From Euwallacea fornicatus (lineage: Eukaryota > Arthropoda > Insecta > Coleoptera > Curculionidae), in contig NC_089549.1 of NCBI RefSeq assembly GCF_040115645.1, positions 3,658,001 through 3,722,000 of the forward strand: DNA of 64,000 nt, read 5' to 3'. Both the position numbers and the translations under genes were made by a program. The notes beneath the pieces are model-generated. The model had not been told where the DNA came from. It did not search any database and saw only the letters and a list, made by a program, of their open reading frames with translations. Shown here one piece after another: positions 26,806 to 38,473 of this stretch (positions are counted from its first letter, which is position 1; each line of letters starts with the position of its first letter).

Positions 26806-27030
26806 CTATACCGTCAAATGTTGAATCTTTAACCCGATTAGGTCAATGATCATAATGTGGGAAACCAGTAAAACACGAAACCGTTTACAAGCTGTTCACT
26901 GTAACTCGCAGTATTTCCTTTTACTATCGCTGTTCGTTCGAATTTTCATCTAGAAGGAAAAGTGATATTGACTGCGCAGAAGGGAAAAGCGAGACGGAAA
27001 ACGACTGGAGTCCGTATTCACGCTTAGAAC
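26806..27030 (-). promoter_or_regulatory. per: Candidate untranslated first exon and promoter of period
   Basis: On the minus strand a strong donor, TATAG followed by gtaagtaatc, ends a possible exon at 26806. The segment upstream (about 26890-27060) is less AT-rich than its surroundings and contains an AACGTG half E-box near 27033. Its position, 4.3 kb upstream of the acceptor at 22506, fits a leader intron. RNA data would be needed to confirm it; the start site is only an estimate. Confidence 0.35.
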
Positions 27031-27327
27031 AACGTGACTTTTGTTTATCCTCCCACAATAATAGAAGATAAGTTGACAGTTTTATTTTAAGATCTGCATT
27101 TATAGGGTGACATTGATCATGGAGAAGTTTTTTGAGAGGGGTTATAAGGTAATAGGATTTCTATGAATATCTAATCCAGATATAGCGACATGAGTATGGA
27201 GAAAATTTAGAGTAAATATTCATAATAAATCTAAGGTCATTATCATAGAGTAATCGTTTGCAAATTAGTTTATCTTATTGTTGAGATTTGGAAAAGTATA
27301 TATTCCATACCGAAAAAATATCACATA

Positions 27328-28003
27328 CAGTCACTCAAAAAAGTATCCGTACAGCCGGAAAAAAATTCTGTAAACCGTAACTTTTGACTGATTTTGTTCA
27401 AATTTTGTATAATGAAAATTCAAACCGAAACTCAATTTGCGTAATTGAGCAACTTTTGAAAATTTAACTTTTAGAGTGTTTTCCAGTGTTTAAAAAAAAC
27501 TCCGCTTTGAAAACTTCTTGTGCGGTGGAAATTTTTCAATGTGGTATTAACATTCTTGTAGAGAGGATTTTTCTTCATATATCCTGAAAATTTGATCAAA
27601 ATCTAATCGCAAATAAGGGAGTTGGAGCTTTTTAAAGTCGCCAAAAATGTTAAAGTTTCGTCATTTTGTGCGAAAATCGTCACTCTTTGGCGTTTTTAAA
27701 AGGCTGCAACACCCTTATTTGTTGTTCGATTTTGATCAAATTTTCAGGATATATGAAGAAAAATCCTCTCTGCAAGAATGTTAACACCACATTGAAAAAT
27801 TTCCACCGCACAAGAAGTTTTCAAAACGGAGTTTTTTTTAAACGCTGGAAAGCACTCTAAAAGTTAAATTTTCAAAAGTTGCTCAATTACGCAAATTGAG
27901 TTTCGGTTTGAATTTTCATTATACAAAATTTGAATAAAAACAGTCAAAAGTTACGGTTTACAGAATTTTTTTCTGGCTGTACGGATACTTTTTTGAGTGA
28001 CTG
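27328..28003. mobile_element. Near-perfect 676-bp palindromic MITE
   Basis: The element begins cagtcactcaaaaaagtatc and ends with its reverse complement, and it is flanked by TA on both sides (27326-27327 and 28004-28005). The two arms, each about 330 nt, are nearly identical; I count only scattered single-base differences until the centre near 27665. TA flanks and CAGT ends indicate mobilisation by a Tc1/mariner transposase. The arm similarity suggests a young insertion. Its ends differ from those of the Tc1 element at 39386. Confidence 0.9.
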
Positions 28004-28005
28004 TA

Positions 28006-30102
28006 TACGTATATGAAAAATAGACCTTCAAATTCTATAACCAGCAAATTTGTGAAAATATCGAAACTGCTTTCCAATTTAAAAAAAAATCTAGTGATTT
28101 TTCTCGTTTCTTGGATATTGCCAGATGAAGCCATAGTATCCGTTCATTCCATATCCAAGTTTTCTAACAATTCTTCAGTCTTCAATTTCATACGAATTCC
28201 CATTTTCCGTGTTTGAACTCTGTGTAATAAAATTTGTAACTTTTTTTCAAAATCTTTATACTTCTGAATCACTACTTGGCTTACTTTTATGTACGCTTTT
28301 GCGCTGTTCAATAGATATTTTGAGGATCAAGAAATAAAGATGTTAACGCAATAAATTACTTGATTGAATGAAGATTCTGGTATAAATGCAGTGACATATC
28401 TGAGAATGATCGTCTTTTTTTGACACGCTTTTGTTACTTTATGGCCAACTCTGACCATGAACCTACATTTCAAGGTGCAATCTAGTGTGAACATCGAAAA
28501 ATAAACACGTAATTTTTTTTTTCAAAAATTATTGCTTGTAATTGGGCAAACTTTTTCCCTTAGAAATAAATTATTTATGACAGTAAAATATATTTTTCTA
28601 TAATTTAAAAATATGTATTTACCTACTTATAAAGCAGCCTTTAGACCAATCAAAAAGAACATTAGTTCTCCTGATGCAGGTAATTCCAATTCTCGATAGA
28701 TATATAATACAGAAAATCGAAAGGTATTCTTAATCTGTATCATCATCACTATCTTCCGTACCAAAAATGTTCAATTTCACTTTAAATTAATAAAATGGCG
28801 GCGTTTTCGGAAAATTGAAAAAAATATACGTTTTATTGCGCTGTCAATGCATGTGAGTTAAAATTATGCGTTAGAATGAAAATTTTAACACGATTGAGTT
28901 ACCGACAATAGCCATATGCTGAATATTGTGTTAAATTTTGAAGTCGATATGTTCAACCGTTTTTGAATAAAATGTCGTTTTGAGAAAAACGCGTTTAAAA
29001 TTTTCAAATGAAAAATTCACACAAAAACATATTTTTACGACTTCTTGGTAATGTTACTACCATCTATAAGTATCTCTTCTGCATCATAAAAATGATCTTC
29101 CACTGCTCTGGCGTCTTTTCTGGCGTTGCGAGCTTCTTTCAAGATGTCGTCCACTCAATGGCCGCATTCGTCGTACTCACGGACAAAATGTAAATGTTGT
29201 GGACCAATTAGTCTTCATTAAATATACATGCAGCAGTACGAGTAGCAATTTCCAAGATTTTCTTGTCGCAAAATACGTGTTTAGGTGCATTCATGAGAAT
29301 GCGTAGTTCTCTTGTTGCCATTTACATCACGAGCTTCACCTTCAAGACAAAGATGATGCTAAAGTTTTTCATCCGTAGAAATTTAGTGATGATTAATTAG
29401 CCCATATTGCTCTGCGCATGTCCTTCACTAAATCAGGATGCCGTTCAATTACCGATCCTTAATGCGACAAATCTTGCAATTTTTTTAGTATTTAGTTGCA
29501 GTTTTCGGTTCAGATTTTGATTATACGACATGGTGTGTTAGAAATTCAAGCGACATTTGTCTGCGACTTCATTTGCATAAATAGTTGAAAAATATAACGT
29601 TCTATACGATCATACTGTAGAAGAATATTCAAATAAATATGTGAAAGAATCTCAACGTATACCCTATCTACTTACGCGGAAGCTCTTAGTGCTCTTGCTT
29701 TGAAACGTAACGTTATTAGTCAACATGGAAGAAACGCCATAAACGGACTGTAGAATATTAGTTGTAAGGCCACACATCGCAAAGCGCAGAAAAATCTTTT
29801 TTTTTAACCCGTTACTCTAGATAACCCCCTTAAACGACACATTGTATCGTATTTTTCTACCAATCAATCGCGCTCATTACATTTCAAGTCTCATTTAGGC
29901 TTCCAAAGAAGCTGCCCCGATTCACGCTGGGTGTTCAACGTGTTATTAAACGACAGTCTCCGAGATTTAATCTCTGTTTACAGCTGCGATGAATTAATTA
30001 TACACTTATTAAAGGAATTATAATTGAAAGCATTTAACAAGTCTTAAAAAATATTTTAAAAATTTATTTTTTTACAGAGTTCTAATACATGCAATCATGC
30101 TA
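28006..30102. other. Intergenic region, no recognised gene
   Basis: AT-rich sequence with only short broken frames on both strands. A segment at about 29000-29580 has richer codon-like composition on the minus strand, but stops interrupt it and I cannot place it in a family; it may be a decayed element. Confidence 0.35.
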
Positions 30103-30915
30103 CTACATATTTTTCCTTCTAAAGAACAACAATTTTCTCCCCCACTCTGTCCTGCAACTTTCTTCTACTTTATCAAAGTCACATTCCTCCACAATAAAAT
30201 TCTCTATCTCCTCCTCAACTTTCTGCCTAATTTTCAATTCCTGGAATTTAGGAAATTCGGATTTTCCCAGCTTAAATCTCTTTACCGCCGTCTTATAGCA
30301 TTTCCATGGCTGTGGCTCAATGATGAGAAAATTGGAAATATAAGTTATCTTTTTCAAAAACCGCCTTAACCCTTCGTCTCCATGGTTCAAATGTATCCAC
30401 ATAGTAATTGAAAAGCAGAATACTATGTTAAATACAGTTTTTTTCTTAGACTTTAGAAATTCCTTTATTATATCATTTGGAGCTTGATCAGCCATTATGT
30501 CGATACATTTAAAAACTATATTATCAGAATGATTTTTTTCATTTGCTCTTTGGATTAGTGTTGAATCAATGTCAATGCCCAATATATTACACTTTTTTGA
30601 ACTCTCATTTTGATTAAGGAAATCATACAATGCGATAGTTAAATCCTGAAATTATAGGTAAAATTTATACCTAAATATAAGCACAATATAAAAATATGAA
30701 ATATTAAACTTGTAATAACAAAAACTAATGATTCTTACTCCAGCATTACAACCTACATCCAAGGCACAATATTTGGTTCCTTGGCCTACTATATCCCAGA
30801 TATTTGTAGGCAGCATTGCTATTCTCTTATTAGGTGGATGAAACTGATAGTAATTTATAAAATTTCCAAACTGTACAGCTCCAGGATTCCCACATTTAAA
30901 ATTTAATTCCGTCAT
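30103..30915 (-). CDS. BCDIN3D: RNA 5'-monophosphate methyltransferase (BCDIN3D-like)
   Basis: SAM-dependent enzyme of the Bin3/BCDIN3 family. Known members methylate the 5'-monophosphate of RNAs such as tRNA-His and pre-miRNA in the cytoplasm. Exons 30915-30739 and 30645-30103 join in phase to 239 aa. Visible: GNFINYYQFHPP near residues 19-30, typical of this branch; SAM motif I as ALDVGCNAGDLT spanning the splice junction; GIDID as the acidic motif II; the FSITMWIHLNHGD catalytic block; then FLIIEPQPWKCY, a family hallmark. The C-terminal region contains W-G-R-K-L-FFRRK, as in the family. The length is close to, but shorter than, that of the human protein. It is transcribed divergently from the zinc-finger gene at 31991, with about 1.1 kb between starts. 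Confidence 0.9.
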
Positions 30916-31990
30916 GATGTCTATGAGAAGAGAGAGAAAGAGTAGATATGTATATAAATGTAACTTTAAAAAAAAACAGAGATGCACTCTAGAAAACTAG
31001 AGGACTTGGTTGAAGACTCCATGTAAAAAATGTGCATATCTAATTGGTATCCAATAAGAGAACATAAATGGGAAAAATGATATGCCTGATTGTCTGTATT
31101 CTCAACAATAACATTCTGTTATGAAACAAAGTATGAAATACCTTGTAGAATCAAAAACTTGTGGGGCACATGGCTGACGAATTTGGTGTCTATACTCGCG
31201 AAATTTTACTGTATTTTGGGGTACAAAAATTCTTTTGTTGACTTAATCCCTATATAAAACCTGCCTATTTCCCGTGTACTGTAAACAGCAGTGAAGACAT
31301 CAGTATGGTTATGCCCACAGTTCCACCTATAAGTTGAATATTTCCAAGAGTTTATTCAACTTCATTCAACTGCTTATCCTGTCTCGACGCCCCAATCAAA
31401 AAAACCCAAAAAGCAGACAAGTGTTTTGATCTTGTAGGTTATGTTAAATTTTTATTCTTTTGTTTTTTCTCGTTTTTTCGCCGCCTTGGCAACGTTCATA
31501 AATAGAGCATACAGTCAGCATTTCATTTAGTCCGACCTTGGCAATTTCTGTGTCCATCAAGCGTTCAATTATTGAGATCTGGTTGGAAATAACCTTAAAG
31601 GCTTTTGGACGTAATGGTAAATATGTTGGGAAGATCATTCACAGGCTAAATCTTACTAATTGCCGTCAAATCCTCAACCTAGTCTCTTTAGGTTTATCTC
31701 ATATGACGGACCTCCATGGTAAAGATAGCATCGATGAAATTTATCGAACATTTTCCAGTGGGTGGGAATTTCCAAACTAAGTACGTTGTAATGCTGATCA
31801 TTCGACGATTATATGAGAAATTTTTTGTAATATAAAGCCTCATGTTACGCCAAATATCAAAAGCGTTAGTCGGTAGTCGGCCATTTTCCTCAACAACGTT
31901 GCCCCGCTTCCCGCTTCAGAGCTTGCGTATGGATGCCATCATTATTCAATATTTTCCACAGATCCCACAGACAGAACGAAGAATAAGAAT
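30916..31990. other. Divergent spacer with an unplaced open frame
   Basis: Holds the 5' flanks of two divergent genes. A plus-strand frame at about 31538-31780 (80 codons) and an overlapping minus-strand frame at 31444-31638 (64 codons, basic C terminus) are longer than most chance frames here, but neither resembles a family I know. Just before 31991 a less AT-rich segment (31860-31980) with a possible acceptor, tttccacag, probably is leader of the zinc-finger gene. Confidence 0.35.
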
Positions 31991-33592
31991 ATGAACTCCG
32001 ATAATAATTCTTGTGCAATCGAAAAAGAAGAGGATCAAGAACTGGCGGCAGATATTGAATTTATAAATTCTGAAGATGAAAGAGATTCCGAAGGGAATTT
32101 CGTCGAGACATTTACATGTAAATATTGCGAATTTGAAACTGAAAATCTTGATAATCTAGATGAACACATGGTCACTCATGATGAAGCCTTTGTGGATGAT
32201 AATGATGAAGAAATTGAGGAACAAGAACTGAAAAAATATGATAAAGATGAGGAGATAGGAAGCAGTAATGGAAATGATAGTTTTGTAGTTTCTGAGGACC
32301 CTATAGAGAATGATGGTACTGCTAGCAAAAATAATAAAATCAATAATTGGGAAGTCAAAAATTGGATATTGGAGGTGAGCCTTTACCAATGAGATTCCAA
32401 TTATCCAATGTTTTCTAAGTGAAGCATTTACTGAGACAACTACCTGAGATTTATAATTTTAGGACATGTTGGCAGGTAACTTTCCCAAACAAACACGTCC
32501 AGCATTTTATGAACAATTCACAGACAAGAAGGATAAAATTGTGTATGTTTGTCCTTTCTGTGGTTACCAAACCATGAAGAAATTAGATTCACTCAAGCAT
32601 TTGAAGCTGCATAAAGAAACAGCAGAACCTCCAGTTTTTGCTTGTTCAGAATGCCCATATACGACTCGAAGAAGACAAGATATGCCCAAACATTTATTAG
32701 TTCATTGTGATAATGGAACTGGTATGAATATCATAATTATCTACCATTTGTATACTCAGTTGCAGCTTAGAAGGAATTGATTAATTAATTGATTTTCTTG
32801 CAGTTCCAATGTATAGTTGTCCAGAATGTCCGTACACCACAAAAAGAAAAAGTAGTCTACCAAAACATATGCTGTGCCATAAACCTGCTAGAATGTATGA
32901 ATGTCCTGAGTGTGATTATGCCTCGAAAAGAATTTCAGATTTGAAGAAGCATACCTTAAGACATGGCATTACTCCAAGAAACTTATTATTGGATTATAGA
33001 TGTACTGCTGACTGTGGATTTACCTGCAAAAGGTAATACATAATTCATTTTCACAGAATATGATTTAACACTAAAAAATTACATAAATTAAAATTGGAAA
33101 AATGTTAAAATTATGAGTTGTGTGTATTCATTGCTTCTTTCAGGTAAATACCTTCAATATTTACATGTGCATCAATACCAAATTTAGTAGGAATTTTTTA
33201 GTTACAGACATATCAGATTTTTCTACTGATGTATTAATTTTTTTAGGGCAAATCTTCTACATACACATGTGATACAACACCGTGATAAAAACTATGAGGG
33301 TATTTTCAAATGTGTGAAATGCAACTACATGTGTAAAGATGATAGACATTTTGTGCAACATGTACTTAATAATTGTCAAATTCGAGACATGGAAATTAAG
33401 CATACAAATGACCGTACTCATATTAAATTGGAGGAAATTTGTGGAATAACTACTGAAGAACTTGAAAAAGATAAAATGACCGAAAATAGTAAAAAAAGGA
33501 GGATCTCTGATTTTAATGAAGAAAAAATTGAAAATAACAGAAGTAAAGTAGTTGTACTGGAGCAGTACAAAGAAGAAGTTAGTTATAATTGA
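31991..33592 (+). CDS. C2H2 zinc-finger protein, seven fingers
   Basis: Probable nuclear DNA-binding protein. Exons 31991-32374, 32463-32721, 32804-33032 and 33247-33592 join in frame to 405 aa. The N-terminal exon has one finger (TCKYCEFETENLDNLDEHMVTH type) set in a very acidic stretch. Exons 2-3 carry a run of four fingers with the C-P-x-C-x-Y-x-T/S pattern (CSECPYTTRRRQ, CPECPYTTKRKS, CPECDYASKRIS). A sixth finger has an unusual CTADC spacing. The seventh ends H...NNC, so it is C2HC rather than C2H2. The tail is rich in lysine and glutamate, with KKRR as a possible NLS. The repeated CxECxY type resembles REST/CTCF-like clusters, but I cannot assign an orthologue. Linkers are not the TGEKP type. 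Confidence 0.85.
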
Positions 33593-34610
33593 ATGTTTTA
33601 TACTGAGCAAGGTACAGAAATTAACTACACTAAATATATCAATAATGTTATTAATGGCTATTGCCACTAGGCAAGTTAGCAGCAGATGCCTCTTGATTAA
33701 AACAAATCGTTAACCAAATATTTTCATAGTTTATTTTAATCTCCTTTAGTTGGGTTAACGTTTTACCTCCCTATTCTTCAATGTGCTGTCAAAGCTGTCT
33801 GTGAAAAAACTTACACTCAAGGTTAACCAACAAATTTATCCGCCTGACCGATATCGTAAATCAAGTAGCAGTCTTTTTTGCGAAAAAATCGATGGCTTCA
33901 TTGCCCTCCGAGCCTACGTGAAGAGGAATTCATACCAGTATATATAAGGTAATAAAATAATAGGAATAATAAAATGTTGTATAATGAGAACATTTGACAA
34001 TTGAAATGAGTTGATTAGATTATTTATTTTCTGCCAGAAATATTACAAGTTTGGAATTTTGACGTATAGAGCCGCAAATTATATAAAAATATAATTTGTG
34101 TAGCTGTTCTTTAGACCGGACCATTTCAACTATTAATACTGTGCAAAATTCCAAACTTAAATAATGAAATGATATGCTTAAATATTTACAATATTTAATA
34201 ACTCTAAATAAAGAATCAGTAATATAGTAACTTCAAAATTTAGGCAAAAATGTTAGGACCTTGCCCTAAGCTTAAGCTGATTACTGCAATATAATACTTT
34301 CAAACTTAATAATAAAGCTCCGTTCATACCTTATCAGTCACTTAGTAACTGATAATTATTACATGATATTGCAAACACTTAAAAAGGCACAAAAACGATG
34401 AAATTTATAACAATAATACTTTTTAAAAACCATAATAATGAATAATAAATAGATGTATAATAGTGGAGATTTGTCATAGACTTATGCCCTGCTTGGTGCC
34501 TTCTTAAATTTGCCAATGTTTTAAAACATTTTGGCAATAAGAGGAAATAAGGCAGCTCCAGACTTAGAAATATGGCAGGTATTTATAGTGTTAAAAAAAT
34601 TAAGCACAAA
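33593..34610. other. Convergent gap, no gene seen
   Basis: 3' flanks of two convergent genes. Mostly AT-rich. A more complex segment at 33690-33950 shows no open frame of note and may be an old insertion. Confidence 0.4.
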
Positions 34611-35717
34611 TTATGCTTCTTCAGACTTTTCAGTTTCTTCAGGATCTTCAGATTCAGTCTGATTAGGTTCATTATCTTTACTTTCCGGTTCATCTTCTTC
34701 AGTTTCTTGTTCTTGAGTTGTTTCTTTGATACCTTCTTGGTTAACAAGAGGGAAAAATTACCATAACAAGTTACATGTAATTAAATTAATGCAAGAATTT
34801 AAGAATTAACTTAACCTTTACCTGCTCCCTCATCTTTAGCTGGAGTAGGAGATTTGTCTTTAGTCTTCTTTTCAGGCCCTTCATCCTCTGTTACATTTTC
34901 CTCCTCTCCTTTTTCCTGAGGCTCATACTCCTCCACCTTGGACTCTTCCTTCTGAGGTGAAGTTTCCTTTGATATGCCTTCAGTTGCTGGAACGTCCCCA
35001 TTACTTAATTTTATTTCTGCATTTGAAGTGGCTATTTCATCTGGGTTAAGTTTCAGGAATTTCTCCATTTCATCCAATTCATTGGCCATATCAAAAGCAT
35101 CATAATCCTTTAGTATCAGTAAGTTGCATAAGCAAATTTAAAAGAGACATTTTGTTTGAACTTACCCCACAATATTCATCATCATTGAATAGTTGTGGAG
35201 GTAGAGGGTGTCTGGGACTGGGGTCTCCTATGGTACTCCCCATAAGCTTAGAATTGGTTTGCATATACTCTTTTGCTTCTTCCATGTTGGGTTCAGCAAT
35301 GTCTAGCAGTTCATATTGGACATTTTTTGAGTCCAGAATAAGAGTGACCCTTTGTTGCCTTTTTTTGACCTAATAAATATTAGTAAATTTTTGATAATGG
35401 ATTGAGGATTAATATTTGAAATTCCATTCATATCAGTGAGGATTAAAGATATGGTTATGCTAATAAGCAGTTTTTTGTTTTAAAGAATAATTCTATTCTG
35501 GGAAGTATTGAATCAACGGATGCTTACTCCTAAATTTCACTCTTAAAGAAATAAAAAAACTGGTTATTATTAACATTGTATGAATCAAGACTTCGATTGT
35601 TCCTAACTACTATCTAGAAAGTTACTTTCCCAGAAACTATGACTAATATTAATATTTTAAAAACATGTTTACCTCCTTATTCCCAGAAATACCGCTTACG
35701 TACACTTTAACTACCAT
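34611..35717 (-). CDS. Sh3beta: SH3-binding glutamic acid-rich protein (Sh3beta homologue)
   Basis: Small thioredoxin-fold protein of the SH3BGR family, glutaredoxin-like but lacking the redox CxxC; a cytosolic adaptor of unclear role. Exons 35717-35673, 35369-35166, 35107-34822 and 34735-34611 join in frame to 219 aa. The first 15 residues (MVVKVYVSGISGNKE) form the opening beta strand. Exon 2 has VKKRQQRV, ILDSKN and the family signature PLPPQLFNDDEYCG, followed by DYDAFDMANE in exon 3; these match Drosophila Sh3beta closely. The remaining half is an acidic, low-complexity tail (Glu, Lys, Thr, Pro), as expected from the family name. Divergent from the ZAD zinc-finger gene; the two starts are only 413 bp apart. 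Confidence 0.93.
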
Positions 35718-36130
35718 TTTAATTTATTTTTGTAAATTATAATTTTTCTTGTAAAAGTTAAAAAATAAACTAAATTTTGATTTTTTATTTGGTTGTATTC
35801 CAAAAAAAATCACTAATATGATTTGACACTGACACCCAACTCAAACTGACATAAGGTGACTGTTAGCCATATGATTTAGTGCTGACATTGACATGGGCAA
35901 TACACTCCGAGTTCAGTAAAAAGCACCGAGATTTCGGAGTAAACTCTTGTCTTCCTCTTGAATTGAGGTTATGTTTTTGTTATGGATTATTTAATTTTGA
36001 ATATTTTTTTTTTACTTCATCTGTGCGTTATTTATAATAATCAGATATTAAAACAGTAATAATCATTCTAAAAACATCCTGTAAATTATTCAATAATATA
36101 TTGCATGATCTTAACATTGCAGCTTTGTCA
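35718..36130. promoter_or_regulatory. Bidirectional promoter interval
   Basis: 413 bp separate the start codons of Sh3beta (minus) and the ZAD zinc-finger gene (plus). Both transcripts must start here. The plus-strand gene has a splice acceptor, aacattgcag, at 36121-36122, so it has an upstream leader exon within or before this interval. I see no clear TATA box. Confidence 0.55.
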
Positions 36131-38473
36131 ATGAGCCTTATGGAAGAACCAATAATTAAGAGTTCAGATATAGAATTAGAAAATTTCGAACATATCTGTA
36201 GATTCTGCTTAAAAGATTCTGAAAAGATGCAGAATATTTTCAGTTATGTTTTACAACCTGGTGAAGTTTCCCTTATGAATTTTGTTCATAAGTTGACGGA
36301 TATAAAGGTAAATAAAAATGCCTCGAAGCAATTTACAAATAAGTCCTGTGCTCAGTCAATAATTTTGTCCCAATTTTATGTTTTGTGGATGCCTACTGGG
36401 TGTGTTCTCTTAAAAAAAAATTACTTTGGAAAGGGTCATATTATACATAATCTGTTGCCATTACATTTTAGGTCCTGCAAGGTGAATTTCAACCCAACAA
36501 TACATGCCTGGGTTGCTTGGATTCCATAAATTTATCATTTAGTTTTCGTCAGATGTGCATAGCCTCTGATGAGTTCCTAAAAAAGGAGGAGACGAGGAGG
36601 GAATTTCGAAAAATTGAACAAGAAGCTTTGCTAGGAGAGGGTGATTTAAGCAGTGAGACGTTAGTAAATATAGAACAATTTACGGCGTTAAACCAAGATG
36701 TAGATTCTGTCAAGTGTGAAGGCATGTTTAAATTTGTTTTAAATTGCTGGTGAAAATAATTATTCAATGCCTACCTAACTTGTAGATGATGTTCTACAGA
36801 AAGACCTGGATATTCTTTCTGAAGATTCTGAGACAGATTCTGAATCACGCAACATAGGCAAAGAGAATTTTTACCAAGAGTCAGAGTATGACAAGGGTCT
36901 AGTTAGTAAATGCCAAGAAAAGTACAATTGTTCCTATTGTGAAATGAAGTTTAGTAACAAAACAAAATTTTTTATTCACCAAAATATGCATGACGAATCT
37001 AAGCCGTTCAAATGCTCAGAGTGTTTTCAGAGTTTTATTAAAGGGGTATTAGTAAATTCATTCGTTAGGGTTTAGCTGAAATGCATAAATTTTAGGCGCA
37101 CTTAAAAGTACATCTTCGATCACATGCCAAAACGGAGGATAAAAAATTTTCGTGCATCACCTGCGGAAAGCAATTTATTTACGAATACTTATTAAAAATT
37201 CATGCTTATAAGCACTCGGACGTAAAACCTTTTCCGTGTACCAAGTGCGACAAAGGTTAGATCAAGTTCAACTTCTTTTACATTTGTTAGTTCTTGCCGT
37301 AGTTTTGAAGTGAATTTCATATATTTTAAGGCTGTCTAACTGCGGATAATCTCAAACGGCACATGAGAACCCATGACGACAATTACGTGAGGAAAGTTTA
37401 TAATTGCCAAATTTGCGGAAAAAAATTCTCTTATCCCAGCTCGCTTGCTGAACATATGCGATTTCATACCGGTGAAAAACCGCATCTGTGTTCTATTTGT
37501 GGGAAAGGTTTTCGGCAAAGCGGTTCGTTACATTTTCATCAAAAAATCCATACAGGATTTAAACCGTTCAAGTGTGGTGACTGCTCGGAGTGTTTTAAGT
37601 CAAGAAGTAAGTATTGTTAAAAAAATCAGAATTGAAAGCTCAGTTTTTGTTGTTTTTATTGCGTTTTTCTATAAAATTAATATAATAAGTTCAAAGCAAA
37701 TTTATGTAATTATATGAAATTCGAAGTTGTTTATAATTGTTTGATAGCGTTAATATTTCATCGATATTTCGCGAGATTGCACATTTTCCGATTGAATTTT
37801 AGGTTTGCTAAAAGTTCACATGCGAAAACACACAAATGAAAGACCATTTGTTTGCGAAACGTGTGGTATGGCATTCCGCCAATCTAGCGATTTGAAAAGT
37901 CACATCCGTACCCATACGGGCGAAAAACCGATTTTATGCACTGTCTGTGGAAAGTGGATGAGTACCACAGGTTAGTTCAGGTTATATAACTTAAAAATGT
38001 TCTTATTATATCTAACACTCTTTGATGCGGTTCCAGGTCAACTTACAGTTCATTTAAGAACTCATACCGGAGAAAAACCCTTCAAATGCGACTTTTGCCA
38101 AAAAACGTTCGCTACAAAATCAGTATTAAAAAGACACAGGAGAATTCATACTGGGGAGAGACCATATATTTGTATAATTTGCAACAAAACTTTCAACCAA
38201 AGTTCTACGTTGAAGTCGCATTCAAATGTGCATACGTGAGCTCTGATATTTGATTTTACAGAATTTGAAAATGTATTCAAACGTTTTAGAACCAAGCCAG
38301 ATAAGGTCATTAATACGCGAACCATAAAACGGAATTCCAAGAGAACTCGTAAAATTGCTCCCAATGAAGTTAAGATAGAAGTTAGTGAACATGAAGAGTT
38401 CAAATCTAATGTTCCAACTGAGTTTACTGTGATTTTGCCGGCACCAATTCCTTCGTTAACGGTAACGGATTAA
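36131..38473 (+). CDS. ZAD zinc-finger protein, eleven C2H2 fingers
   Basis: Insect-type transcription factor or chromatin-architecture protein. Exons 36131-36307, 36472-36721, 36786-37045, 37096-37255, 37331-37606, 37803-37970, 38037-38235 and 38290-38473 join to 557 aa. The N-terminal ZAD dimerisation domain shows CRFC near residue 24 and CLGC in exon 2. After an acidic linker come 11 C2H2 fingers in tandem, ending CNKTFNQSSTLKSHSNVH; several linkers are HTGEKPF/HTGERPY. The tail is basic and then proline-rich (KRTRK, then LPAPIPSL). Two oddities: the donor at 36722 is GC rather than GT, and the last intron is only 54 nt, a multiple of three, with an in-frame TGA. Retaining that intron would end the protein right after the last finger. 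No orthologue can be named; this family expands by lineage. Confidence 0.88.

Noticed and set aside
32156..32389. Minus-strand hydrophobic open frames, membrane-like
   Set aside because: Antisense shadow of the acidic first exon of the zinc-finger gene.
34572..34766. 64-codon plus-strand frame rich in Phe
   Set aside because: Antisense of the acidic tail of Sh3beta; the composition is a mirror of GAA/GAT-rich coding sequence.
38237..38239. TGA as the true end of the ZAD zinc-finger protein
   Set aside because: A 54-nt intron with proper donor and acceptor restores a 60-residue tail in the same frame, and the downstream frame is open and protein-like. Kept as a finding instead of an end.
38236..38271. 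A 35-nt intron ending at gattttacag
   Set aside because: Too short for an insect intron, and it shifts the frame to an immediate stop.
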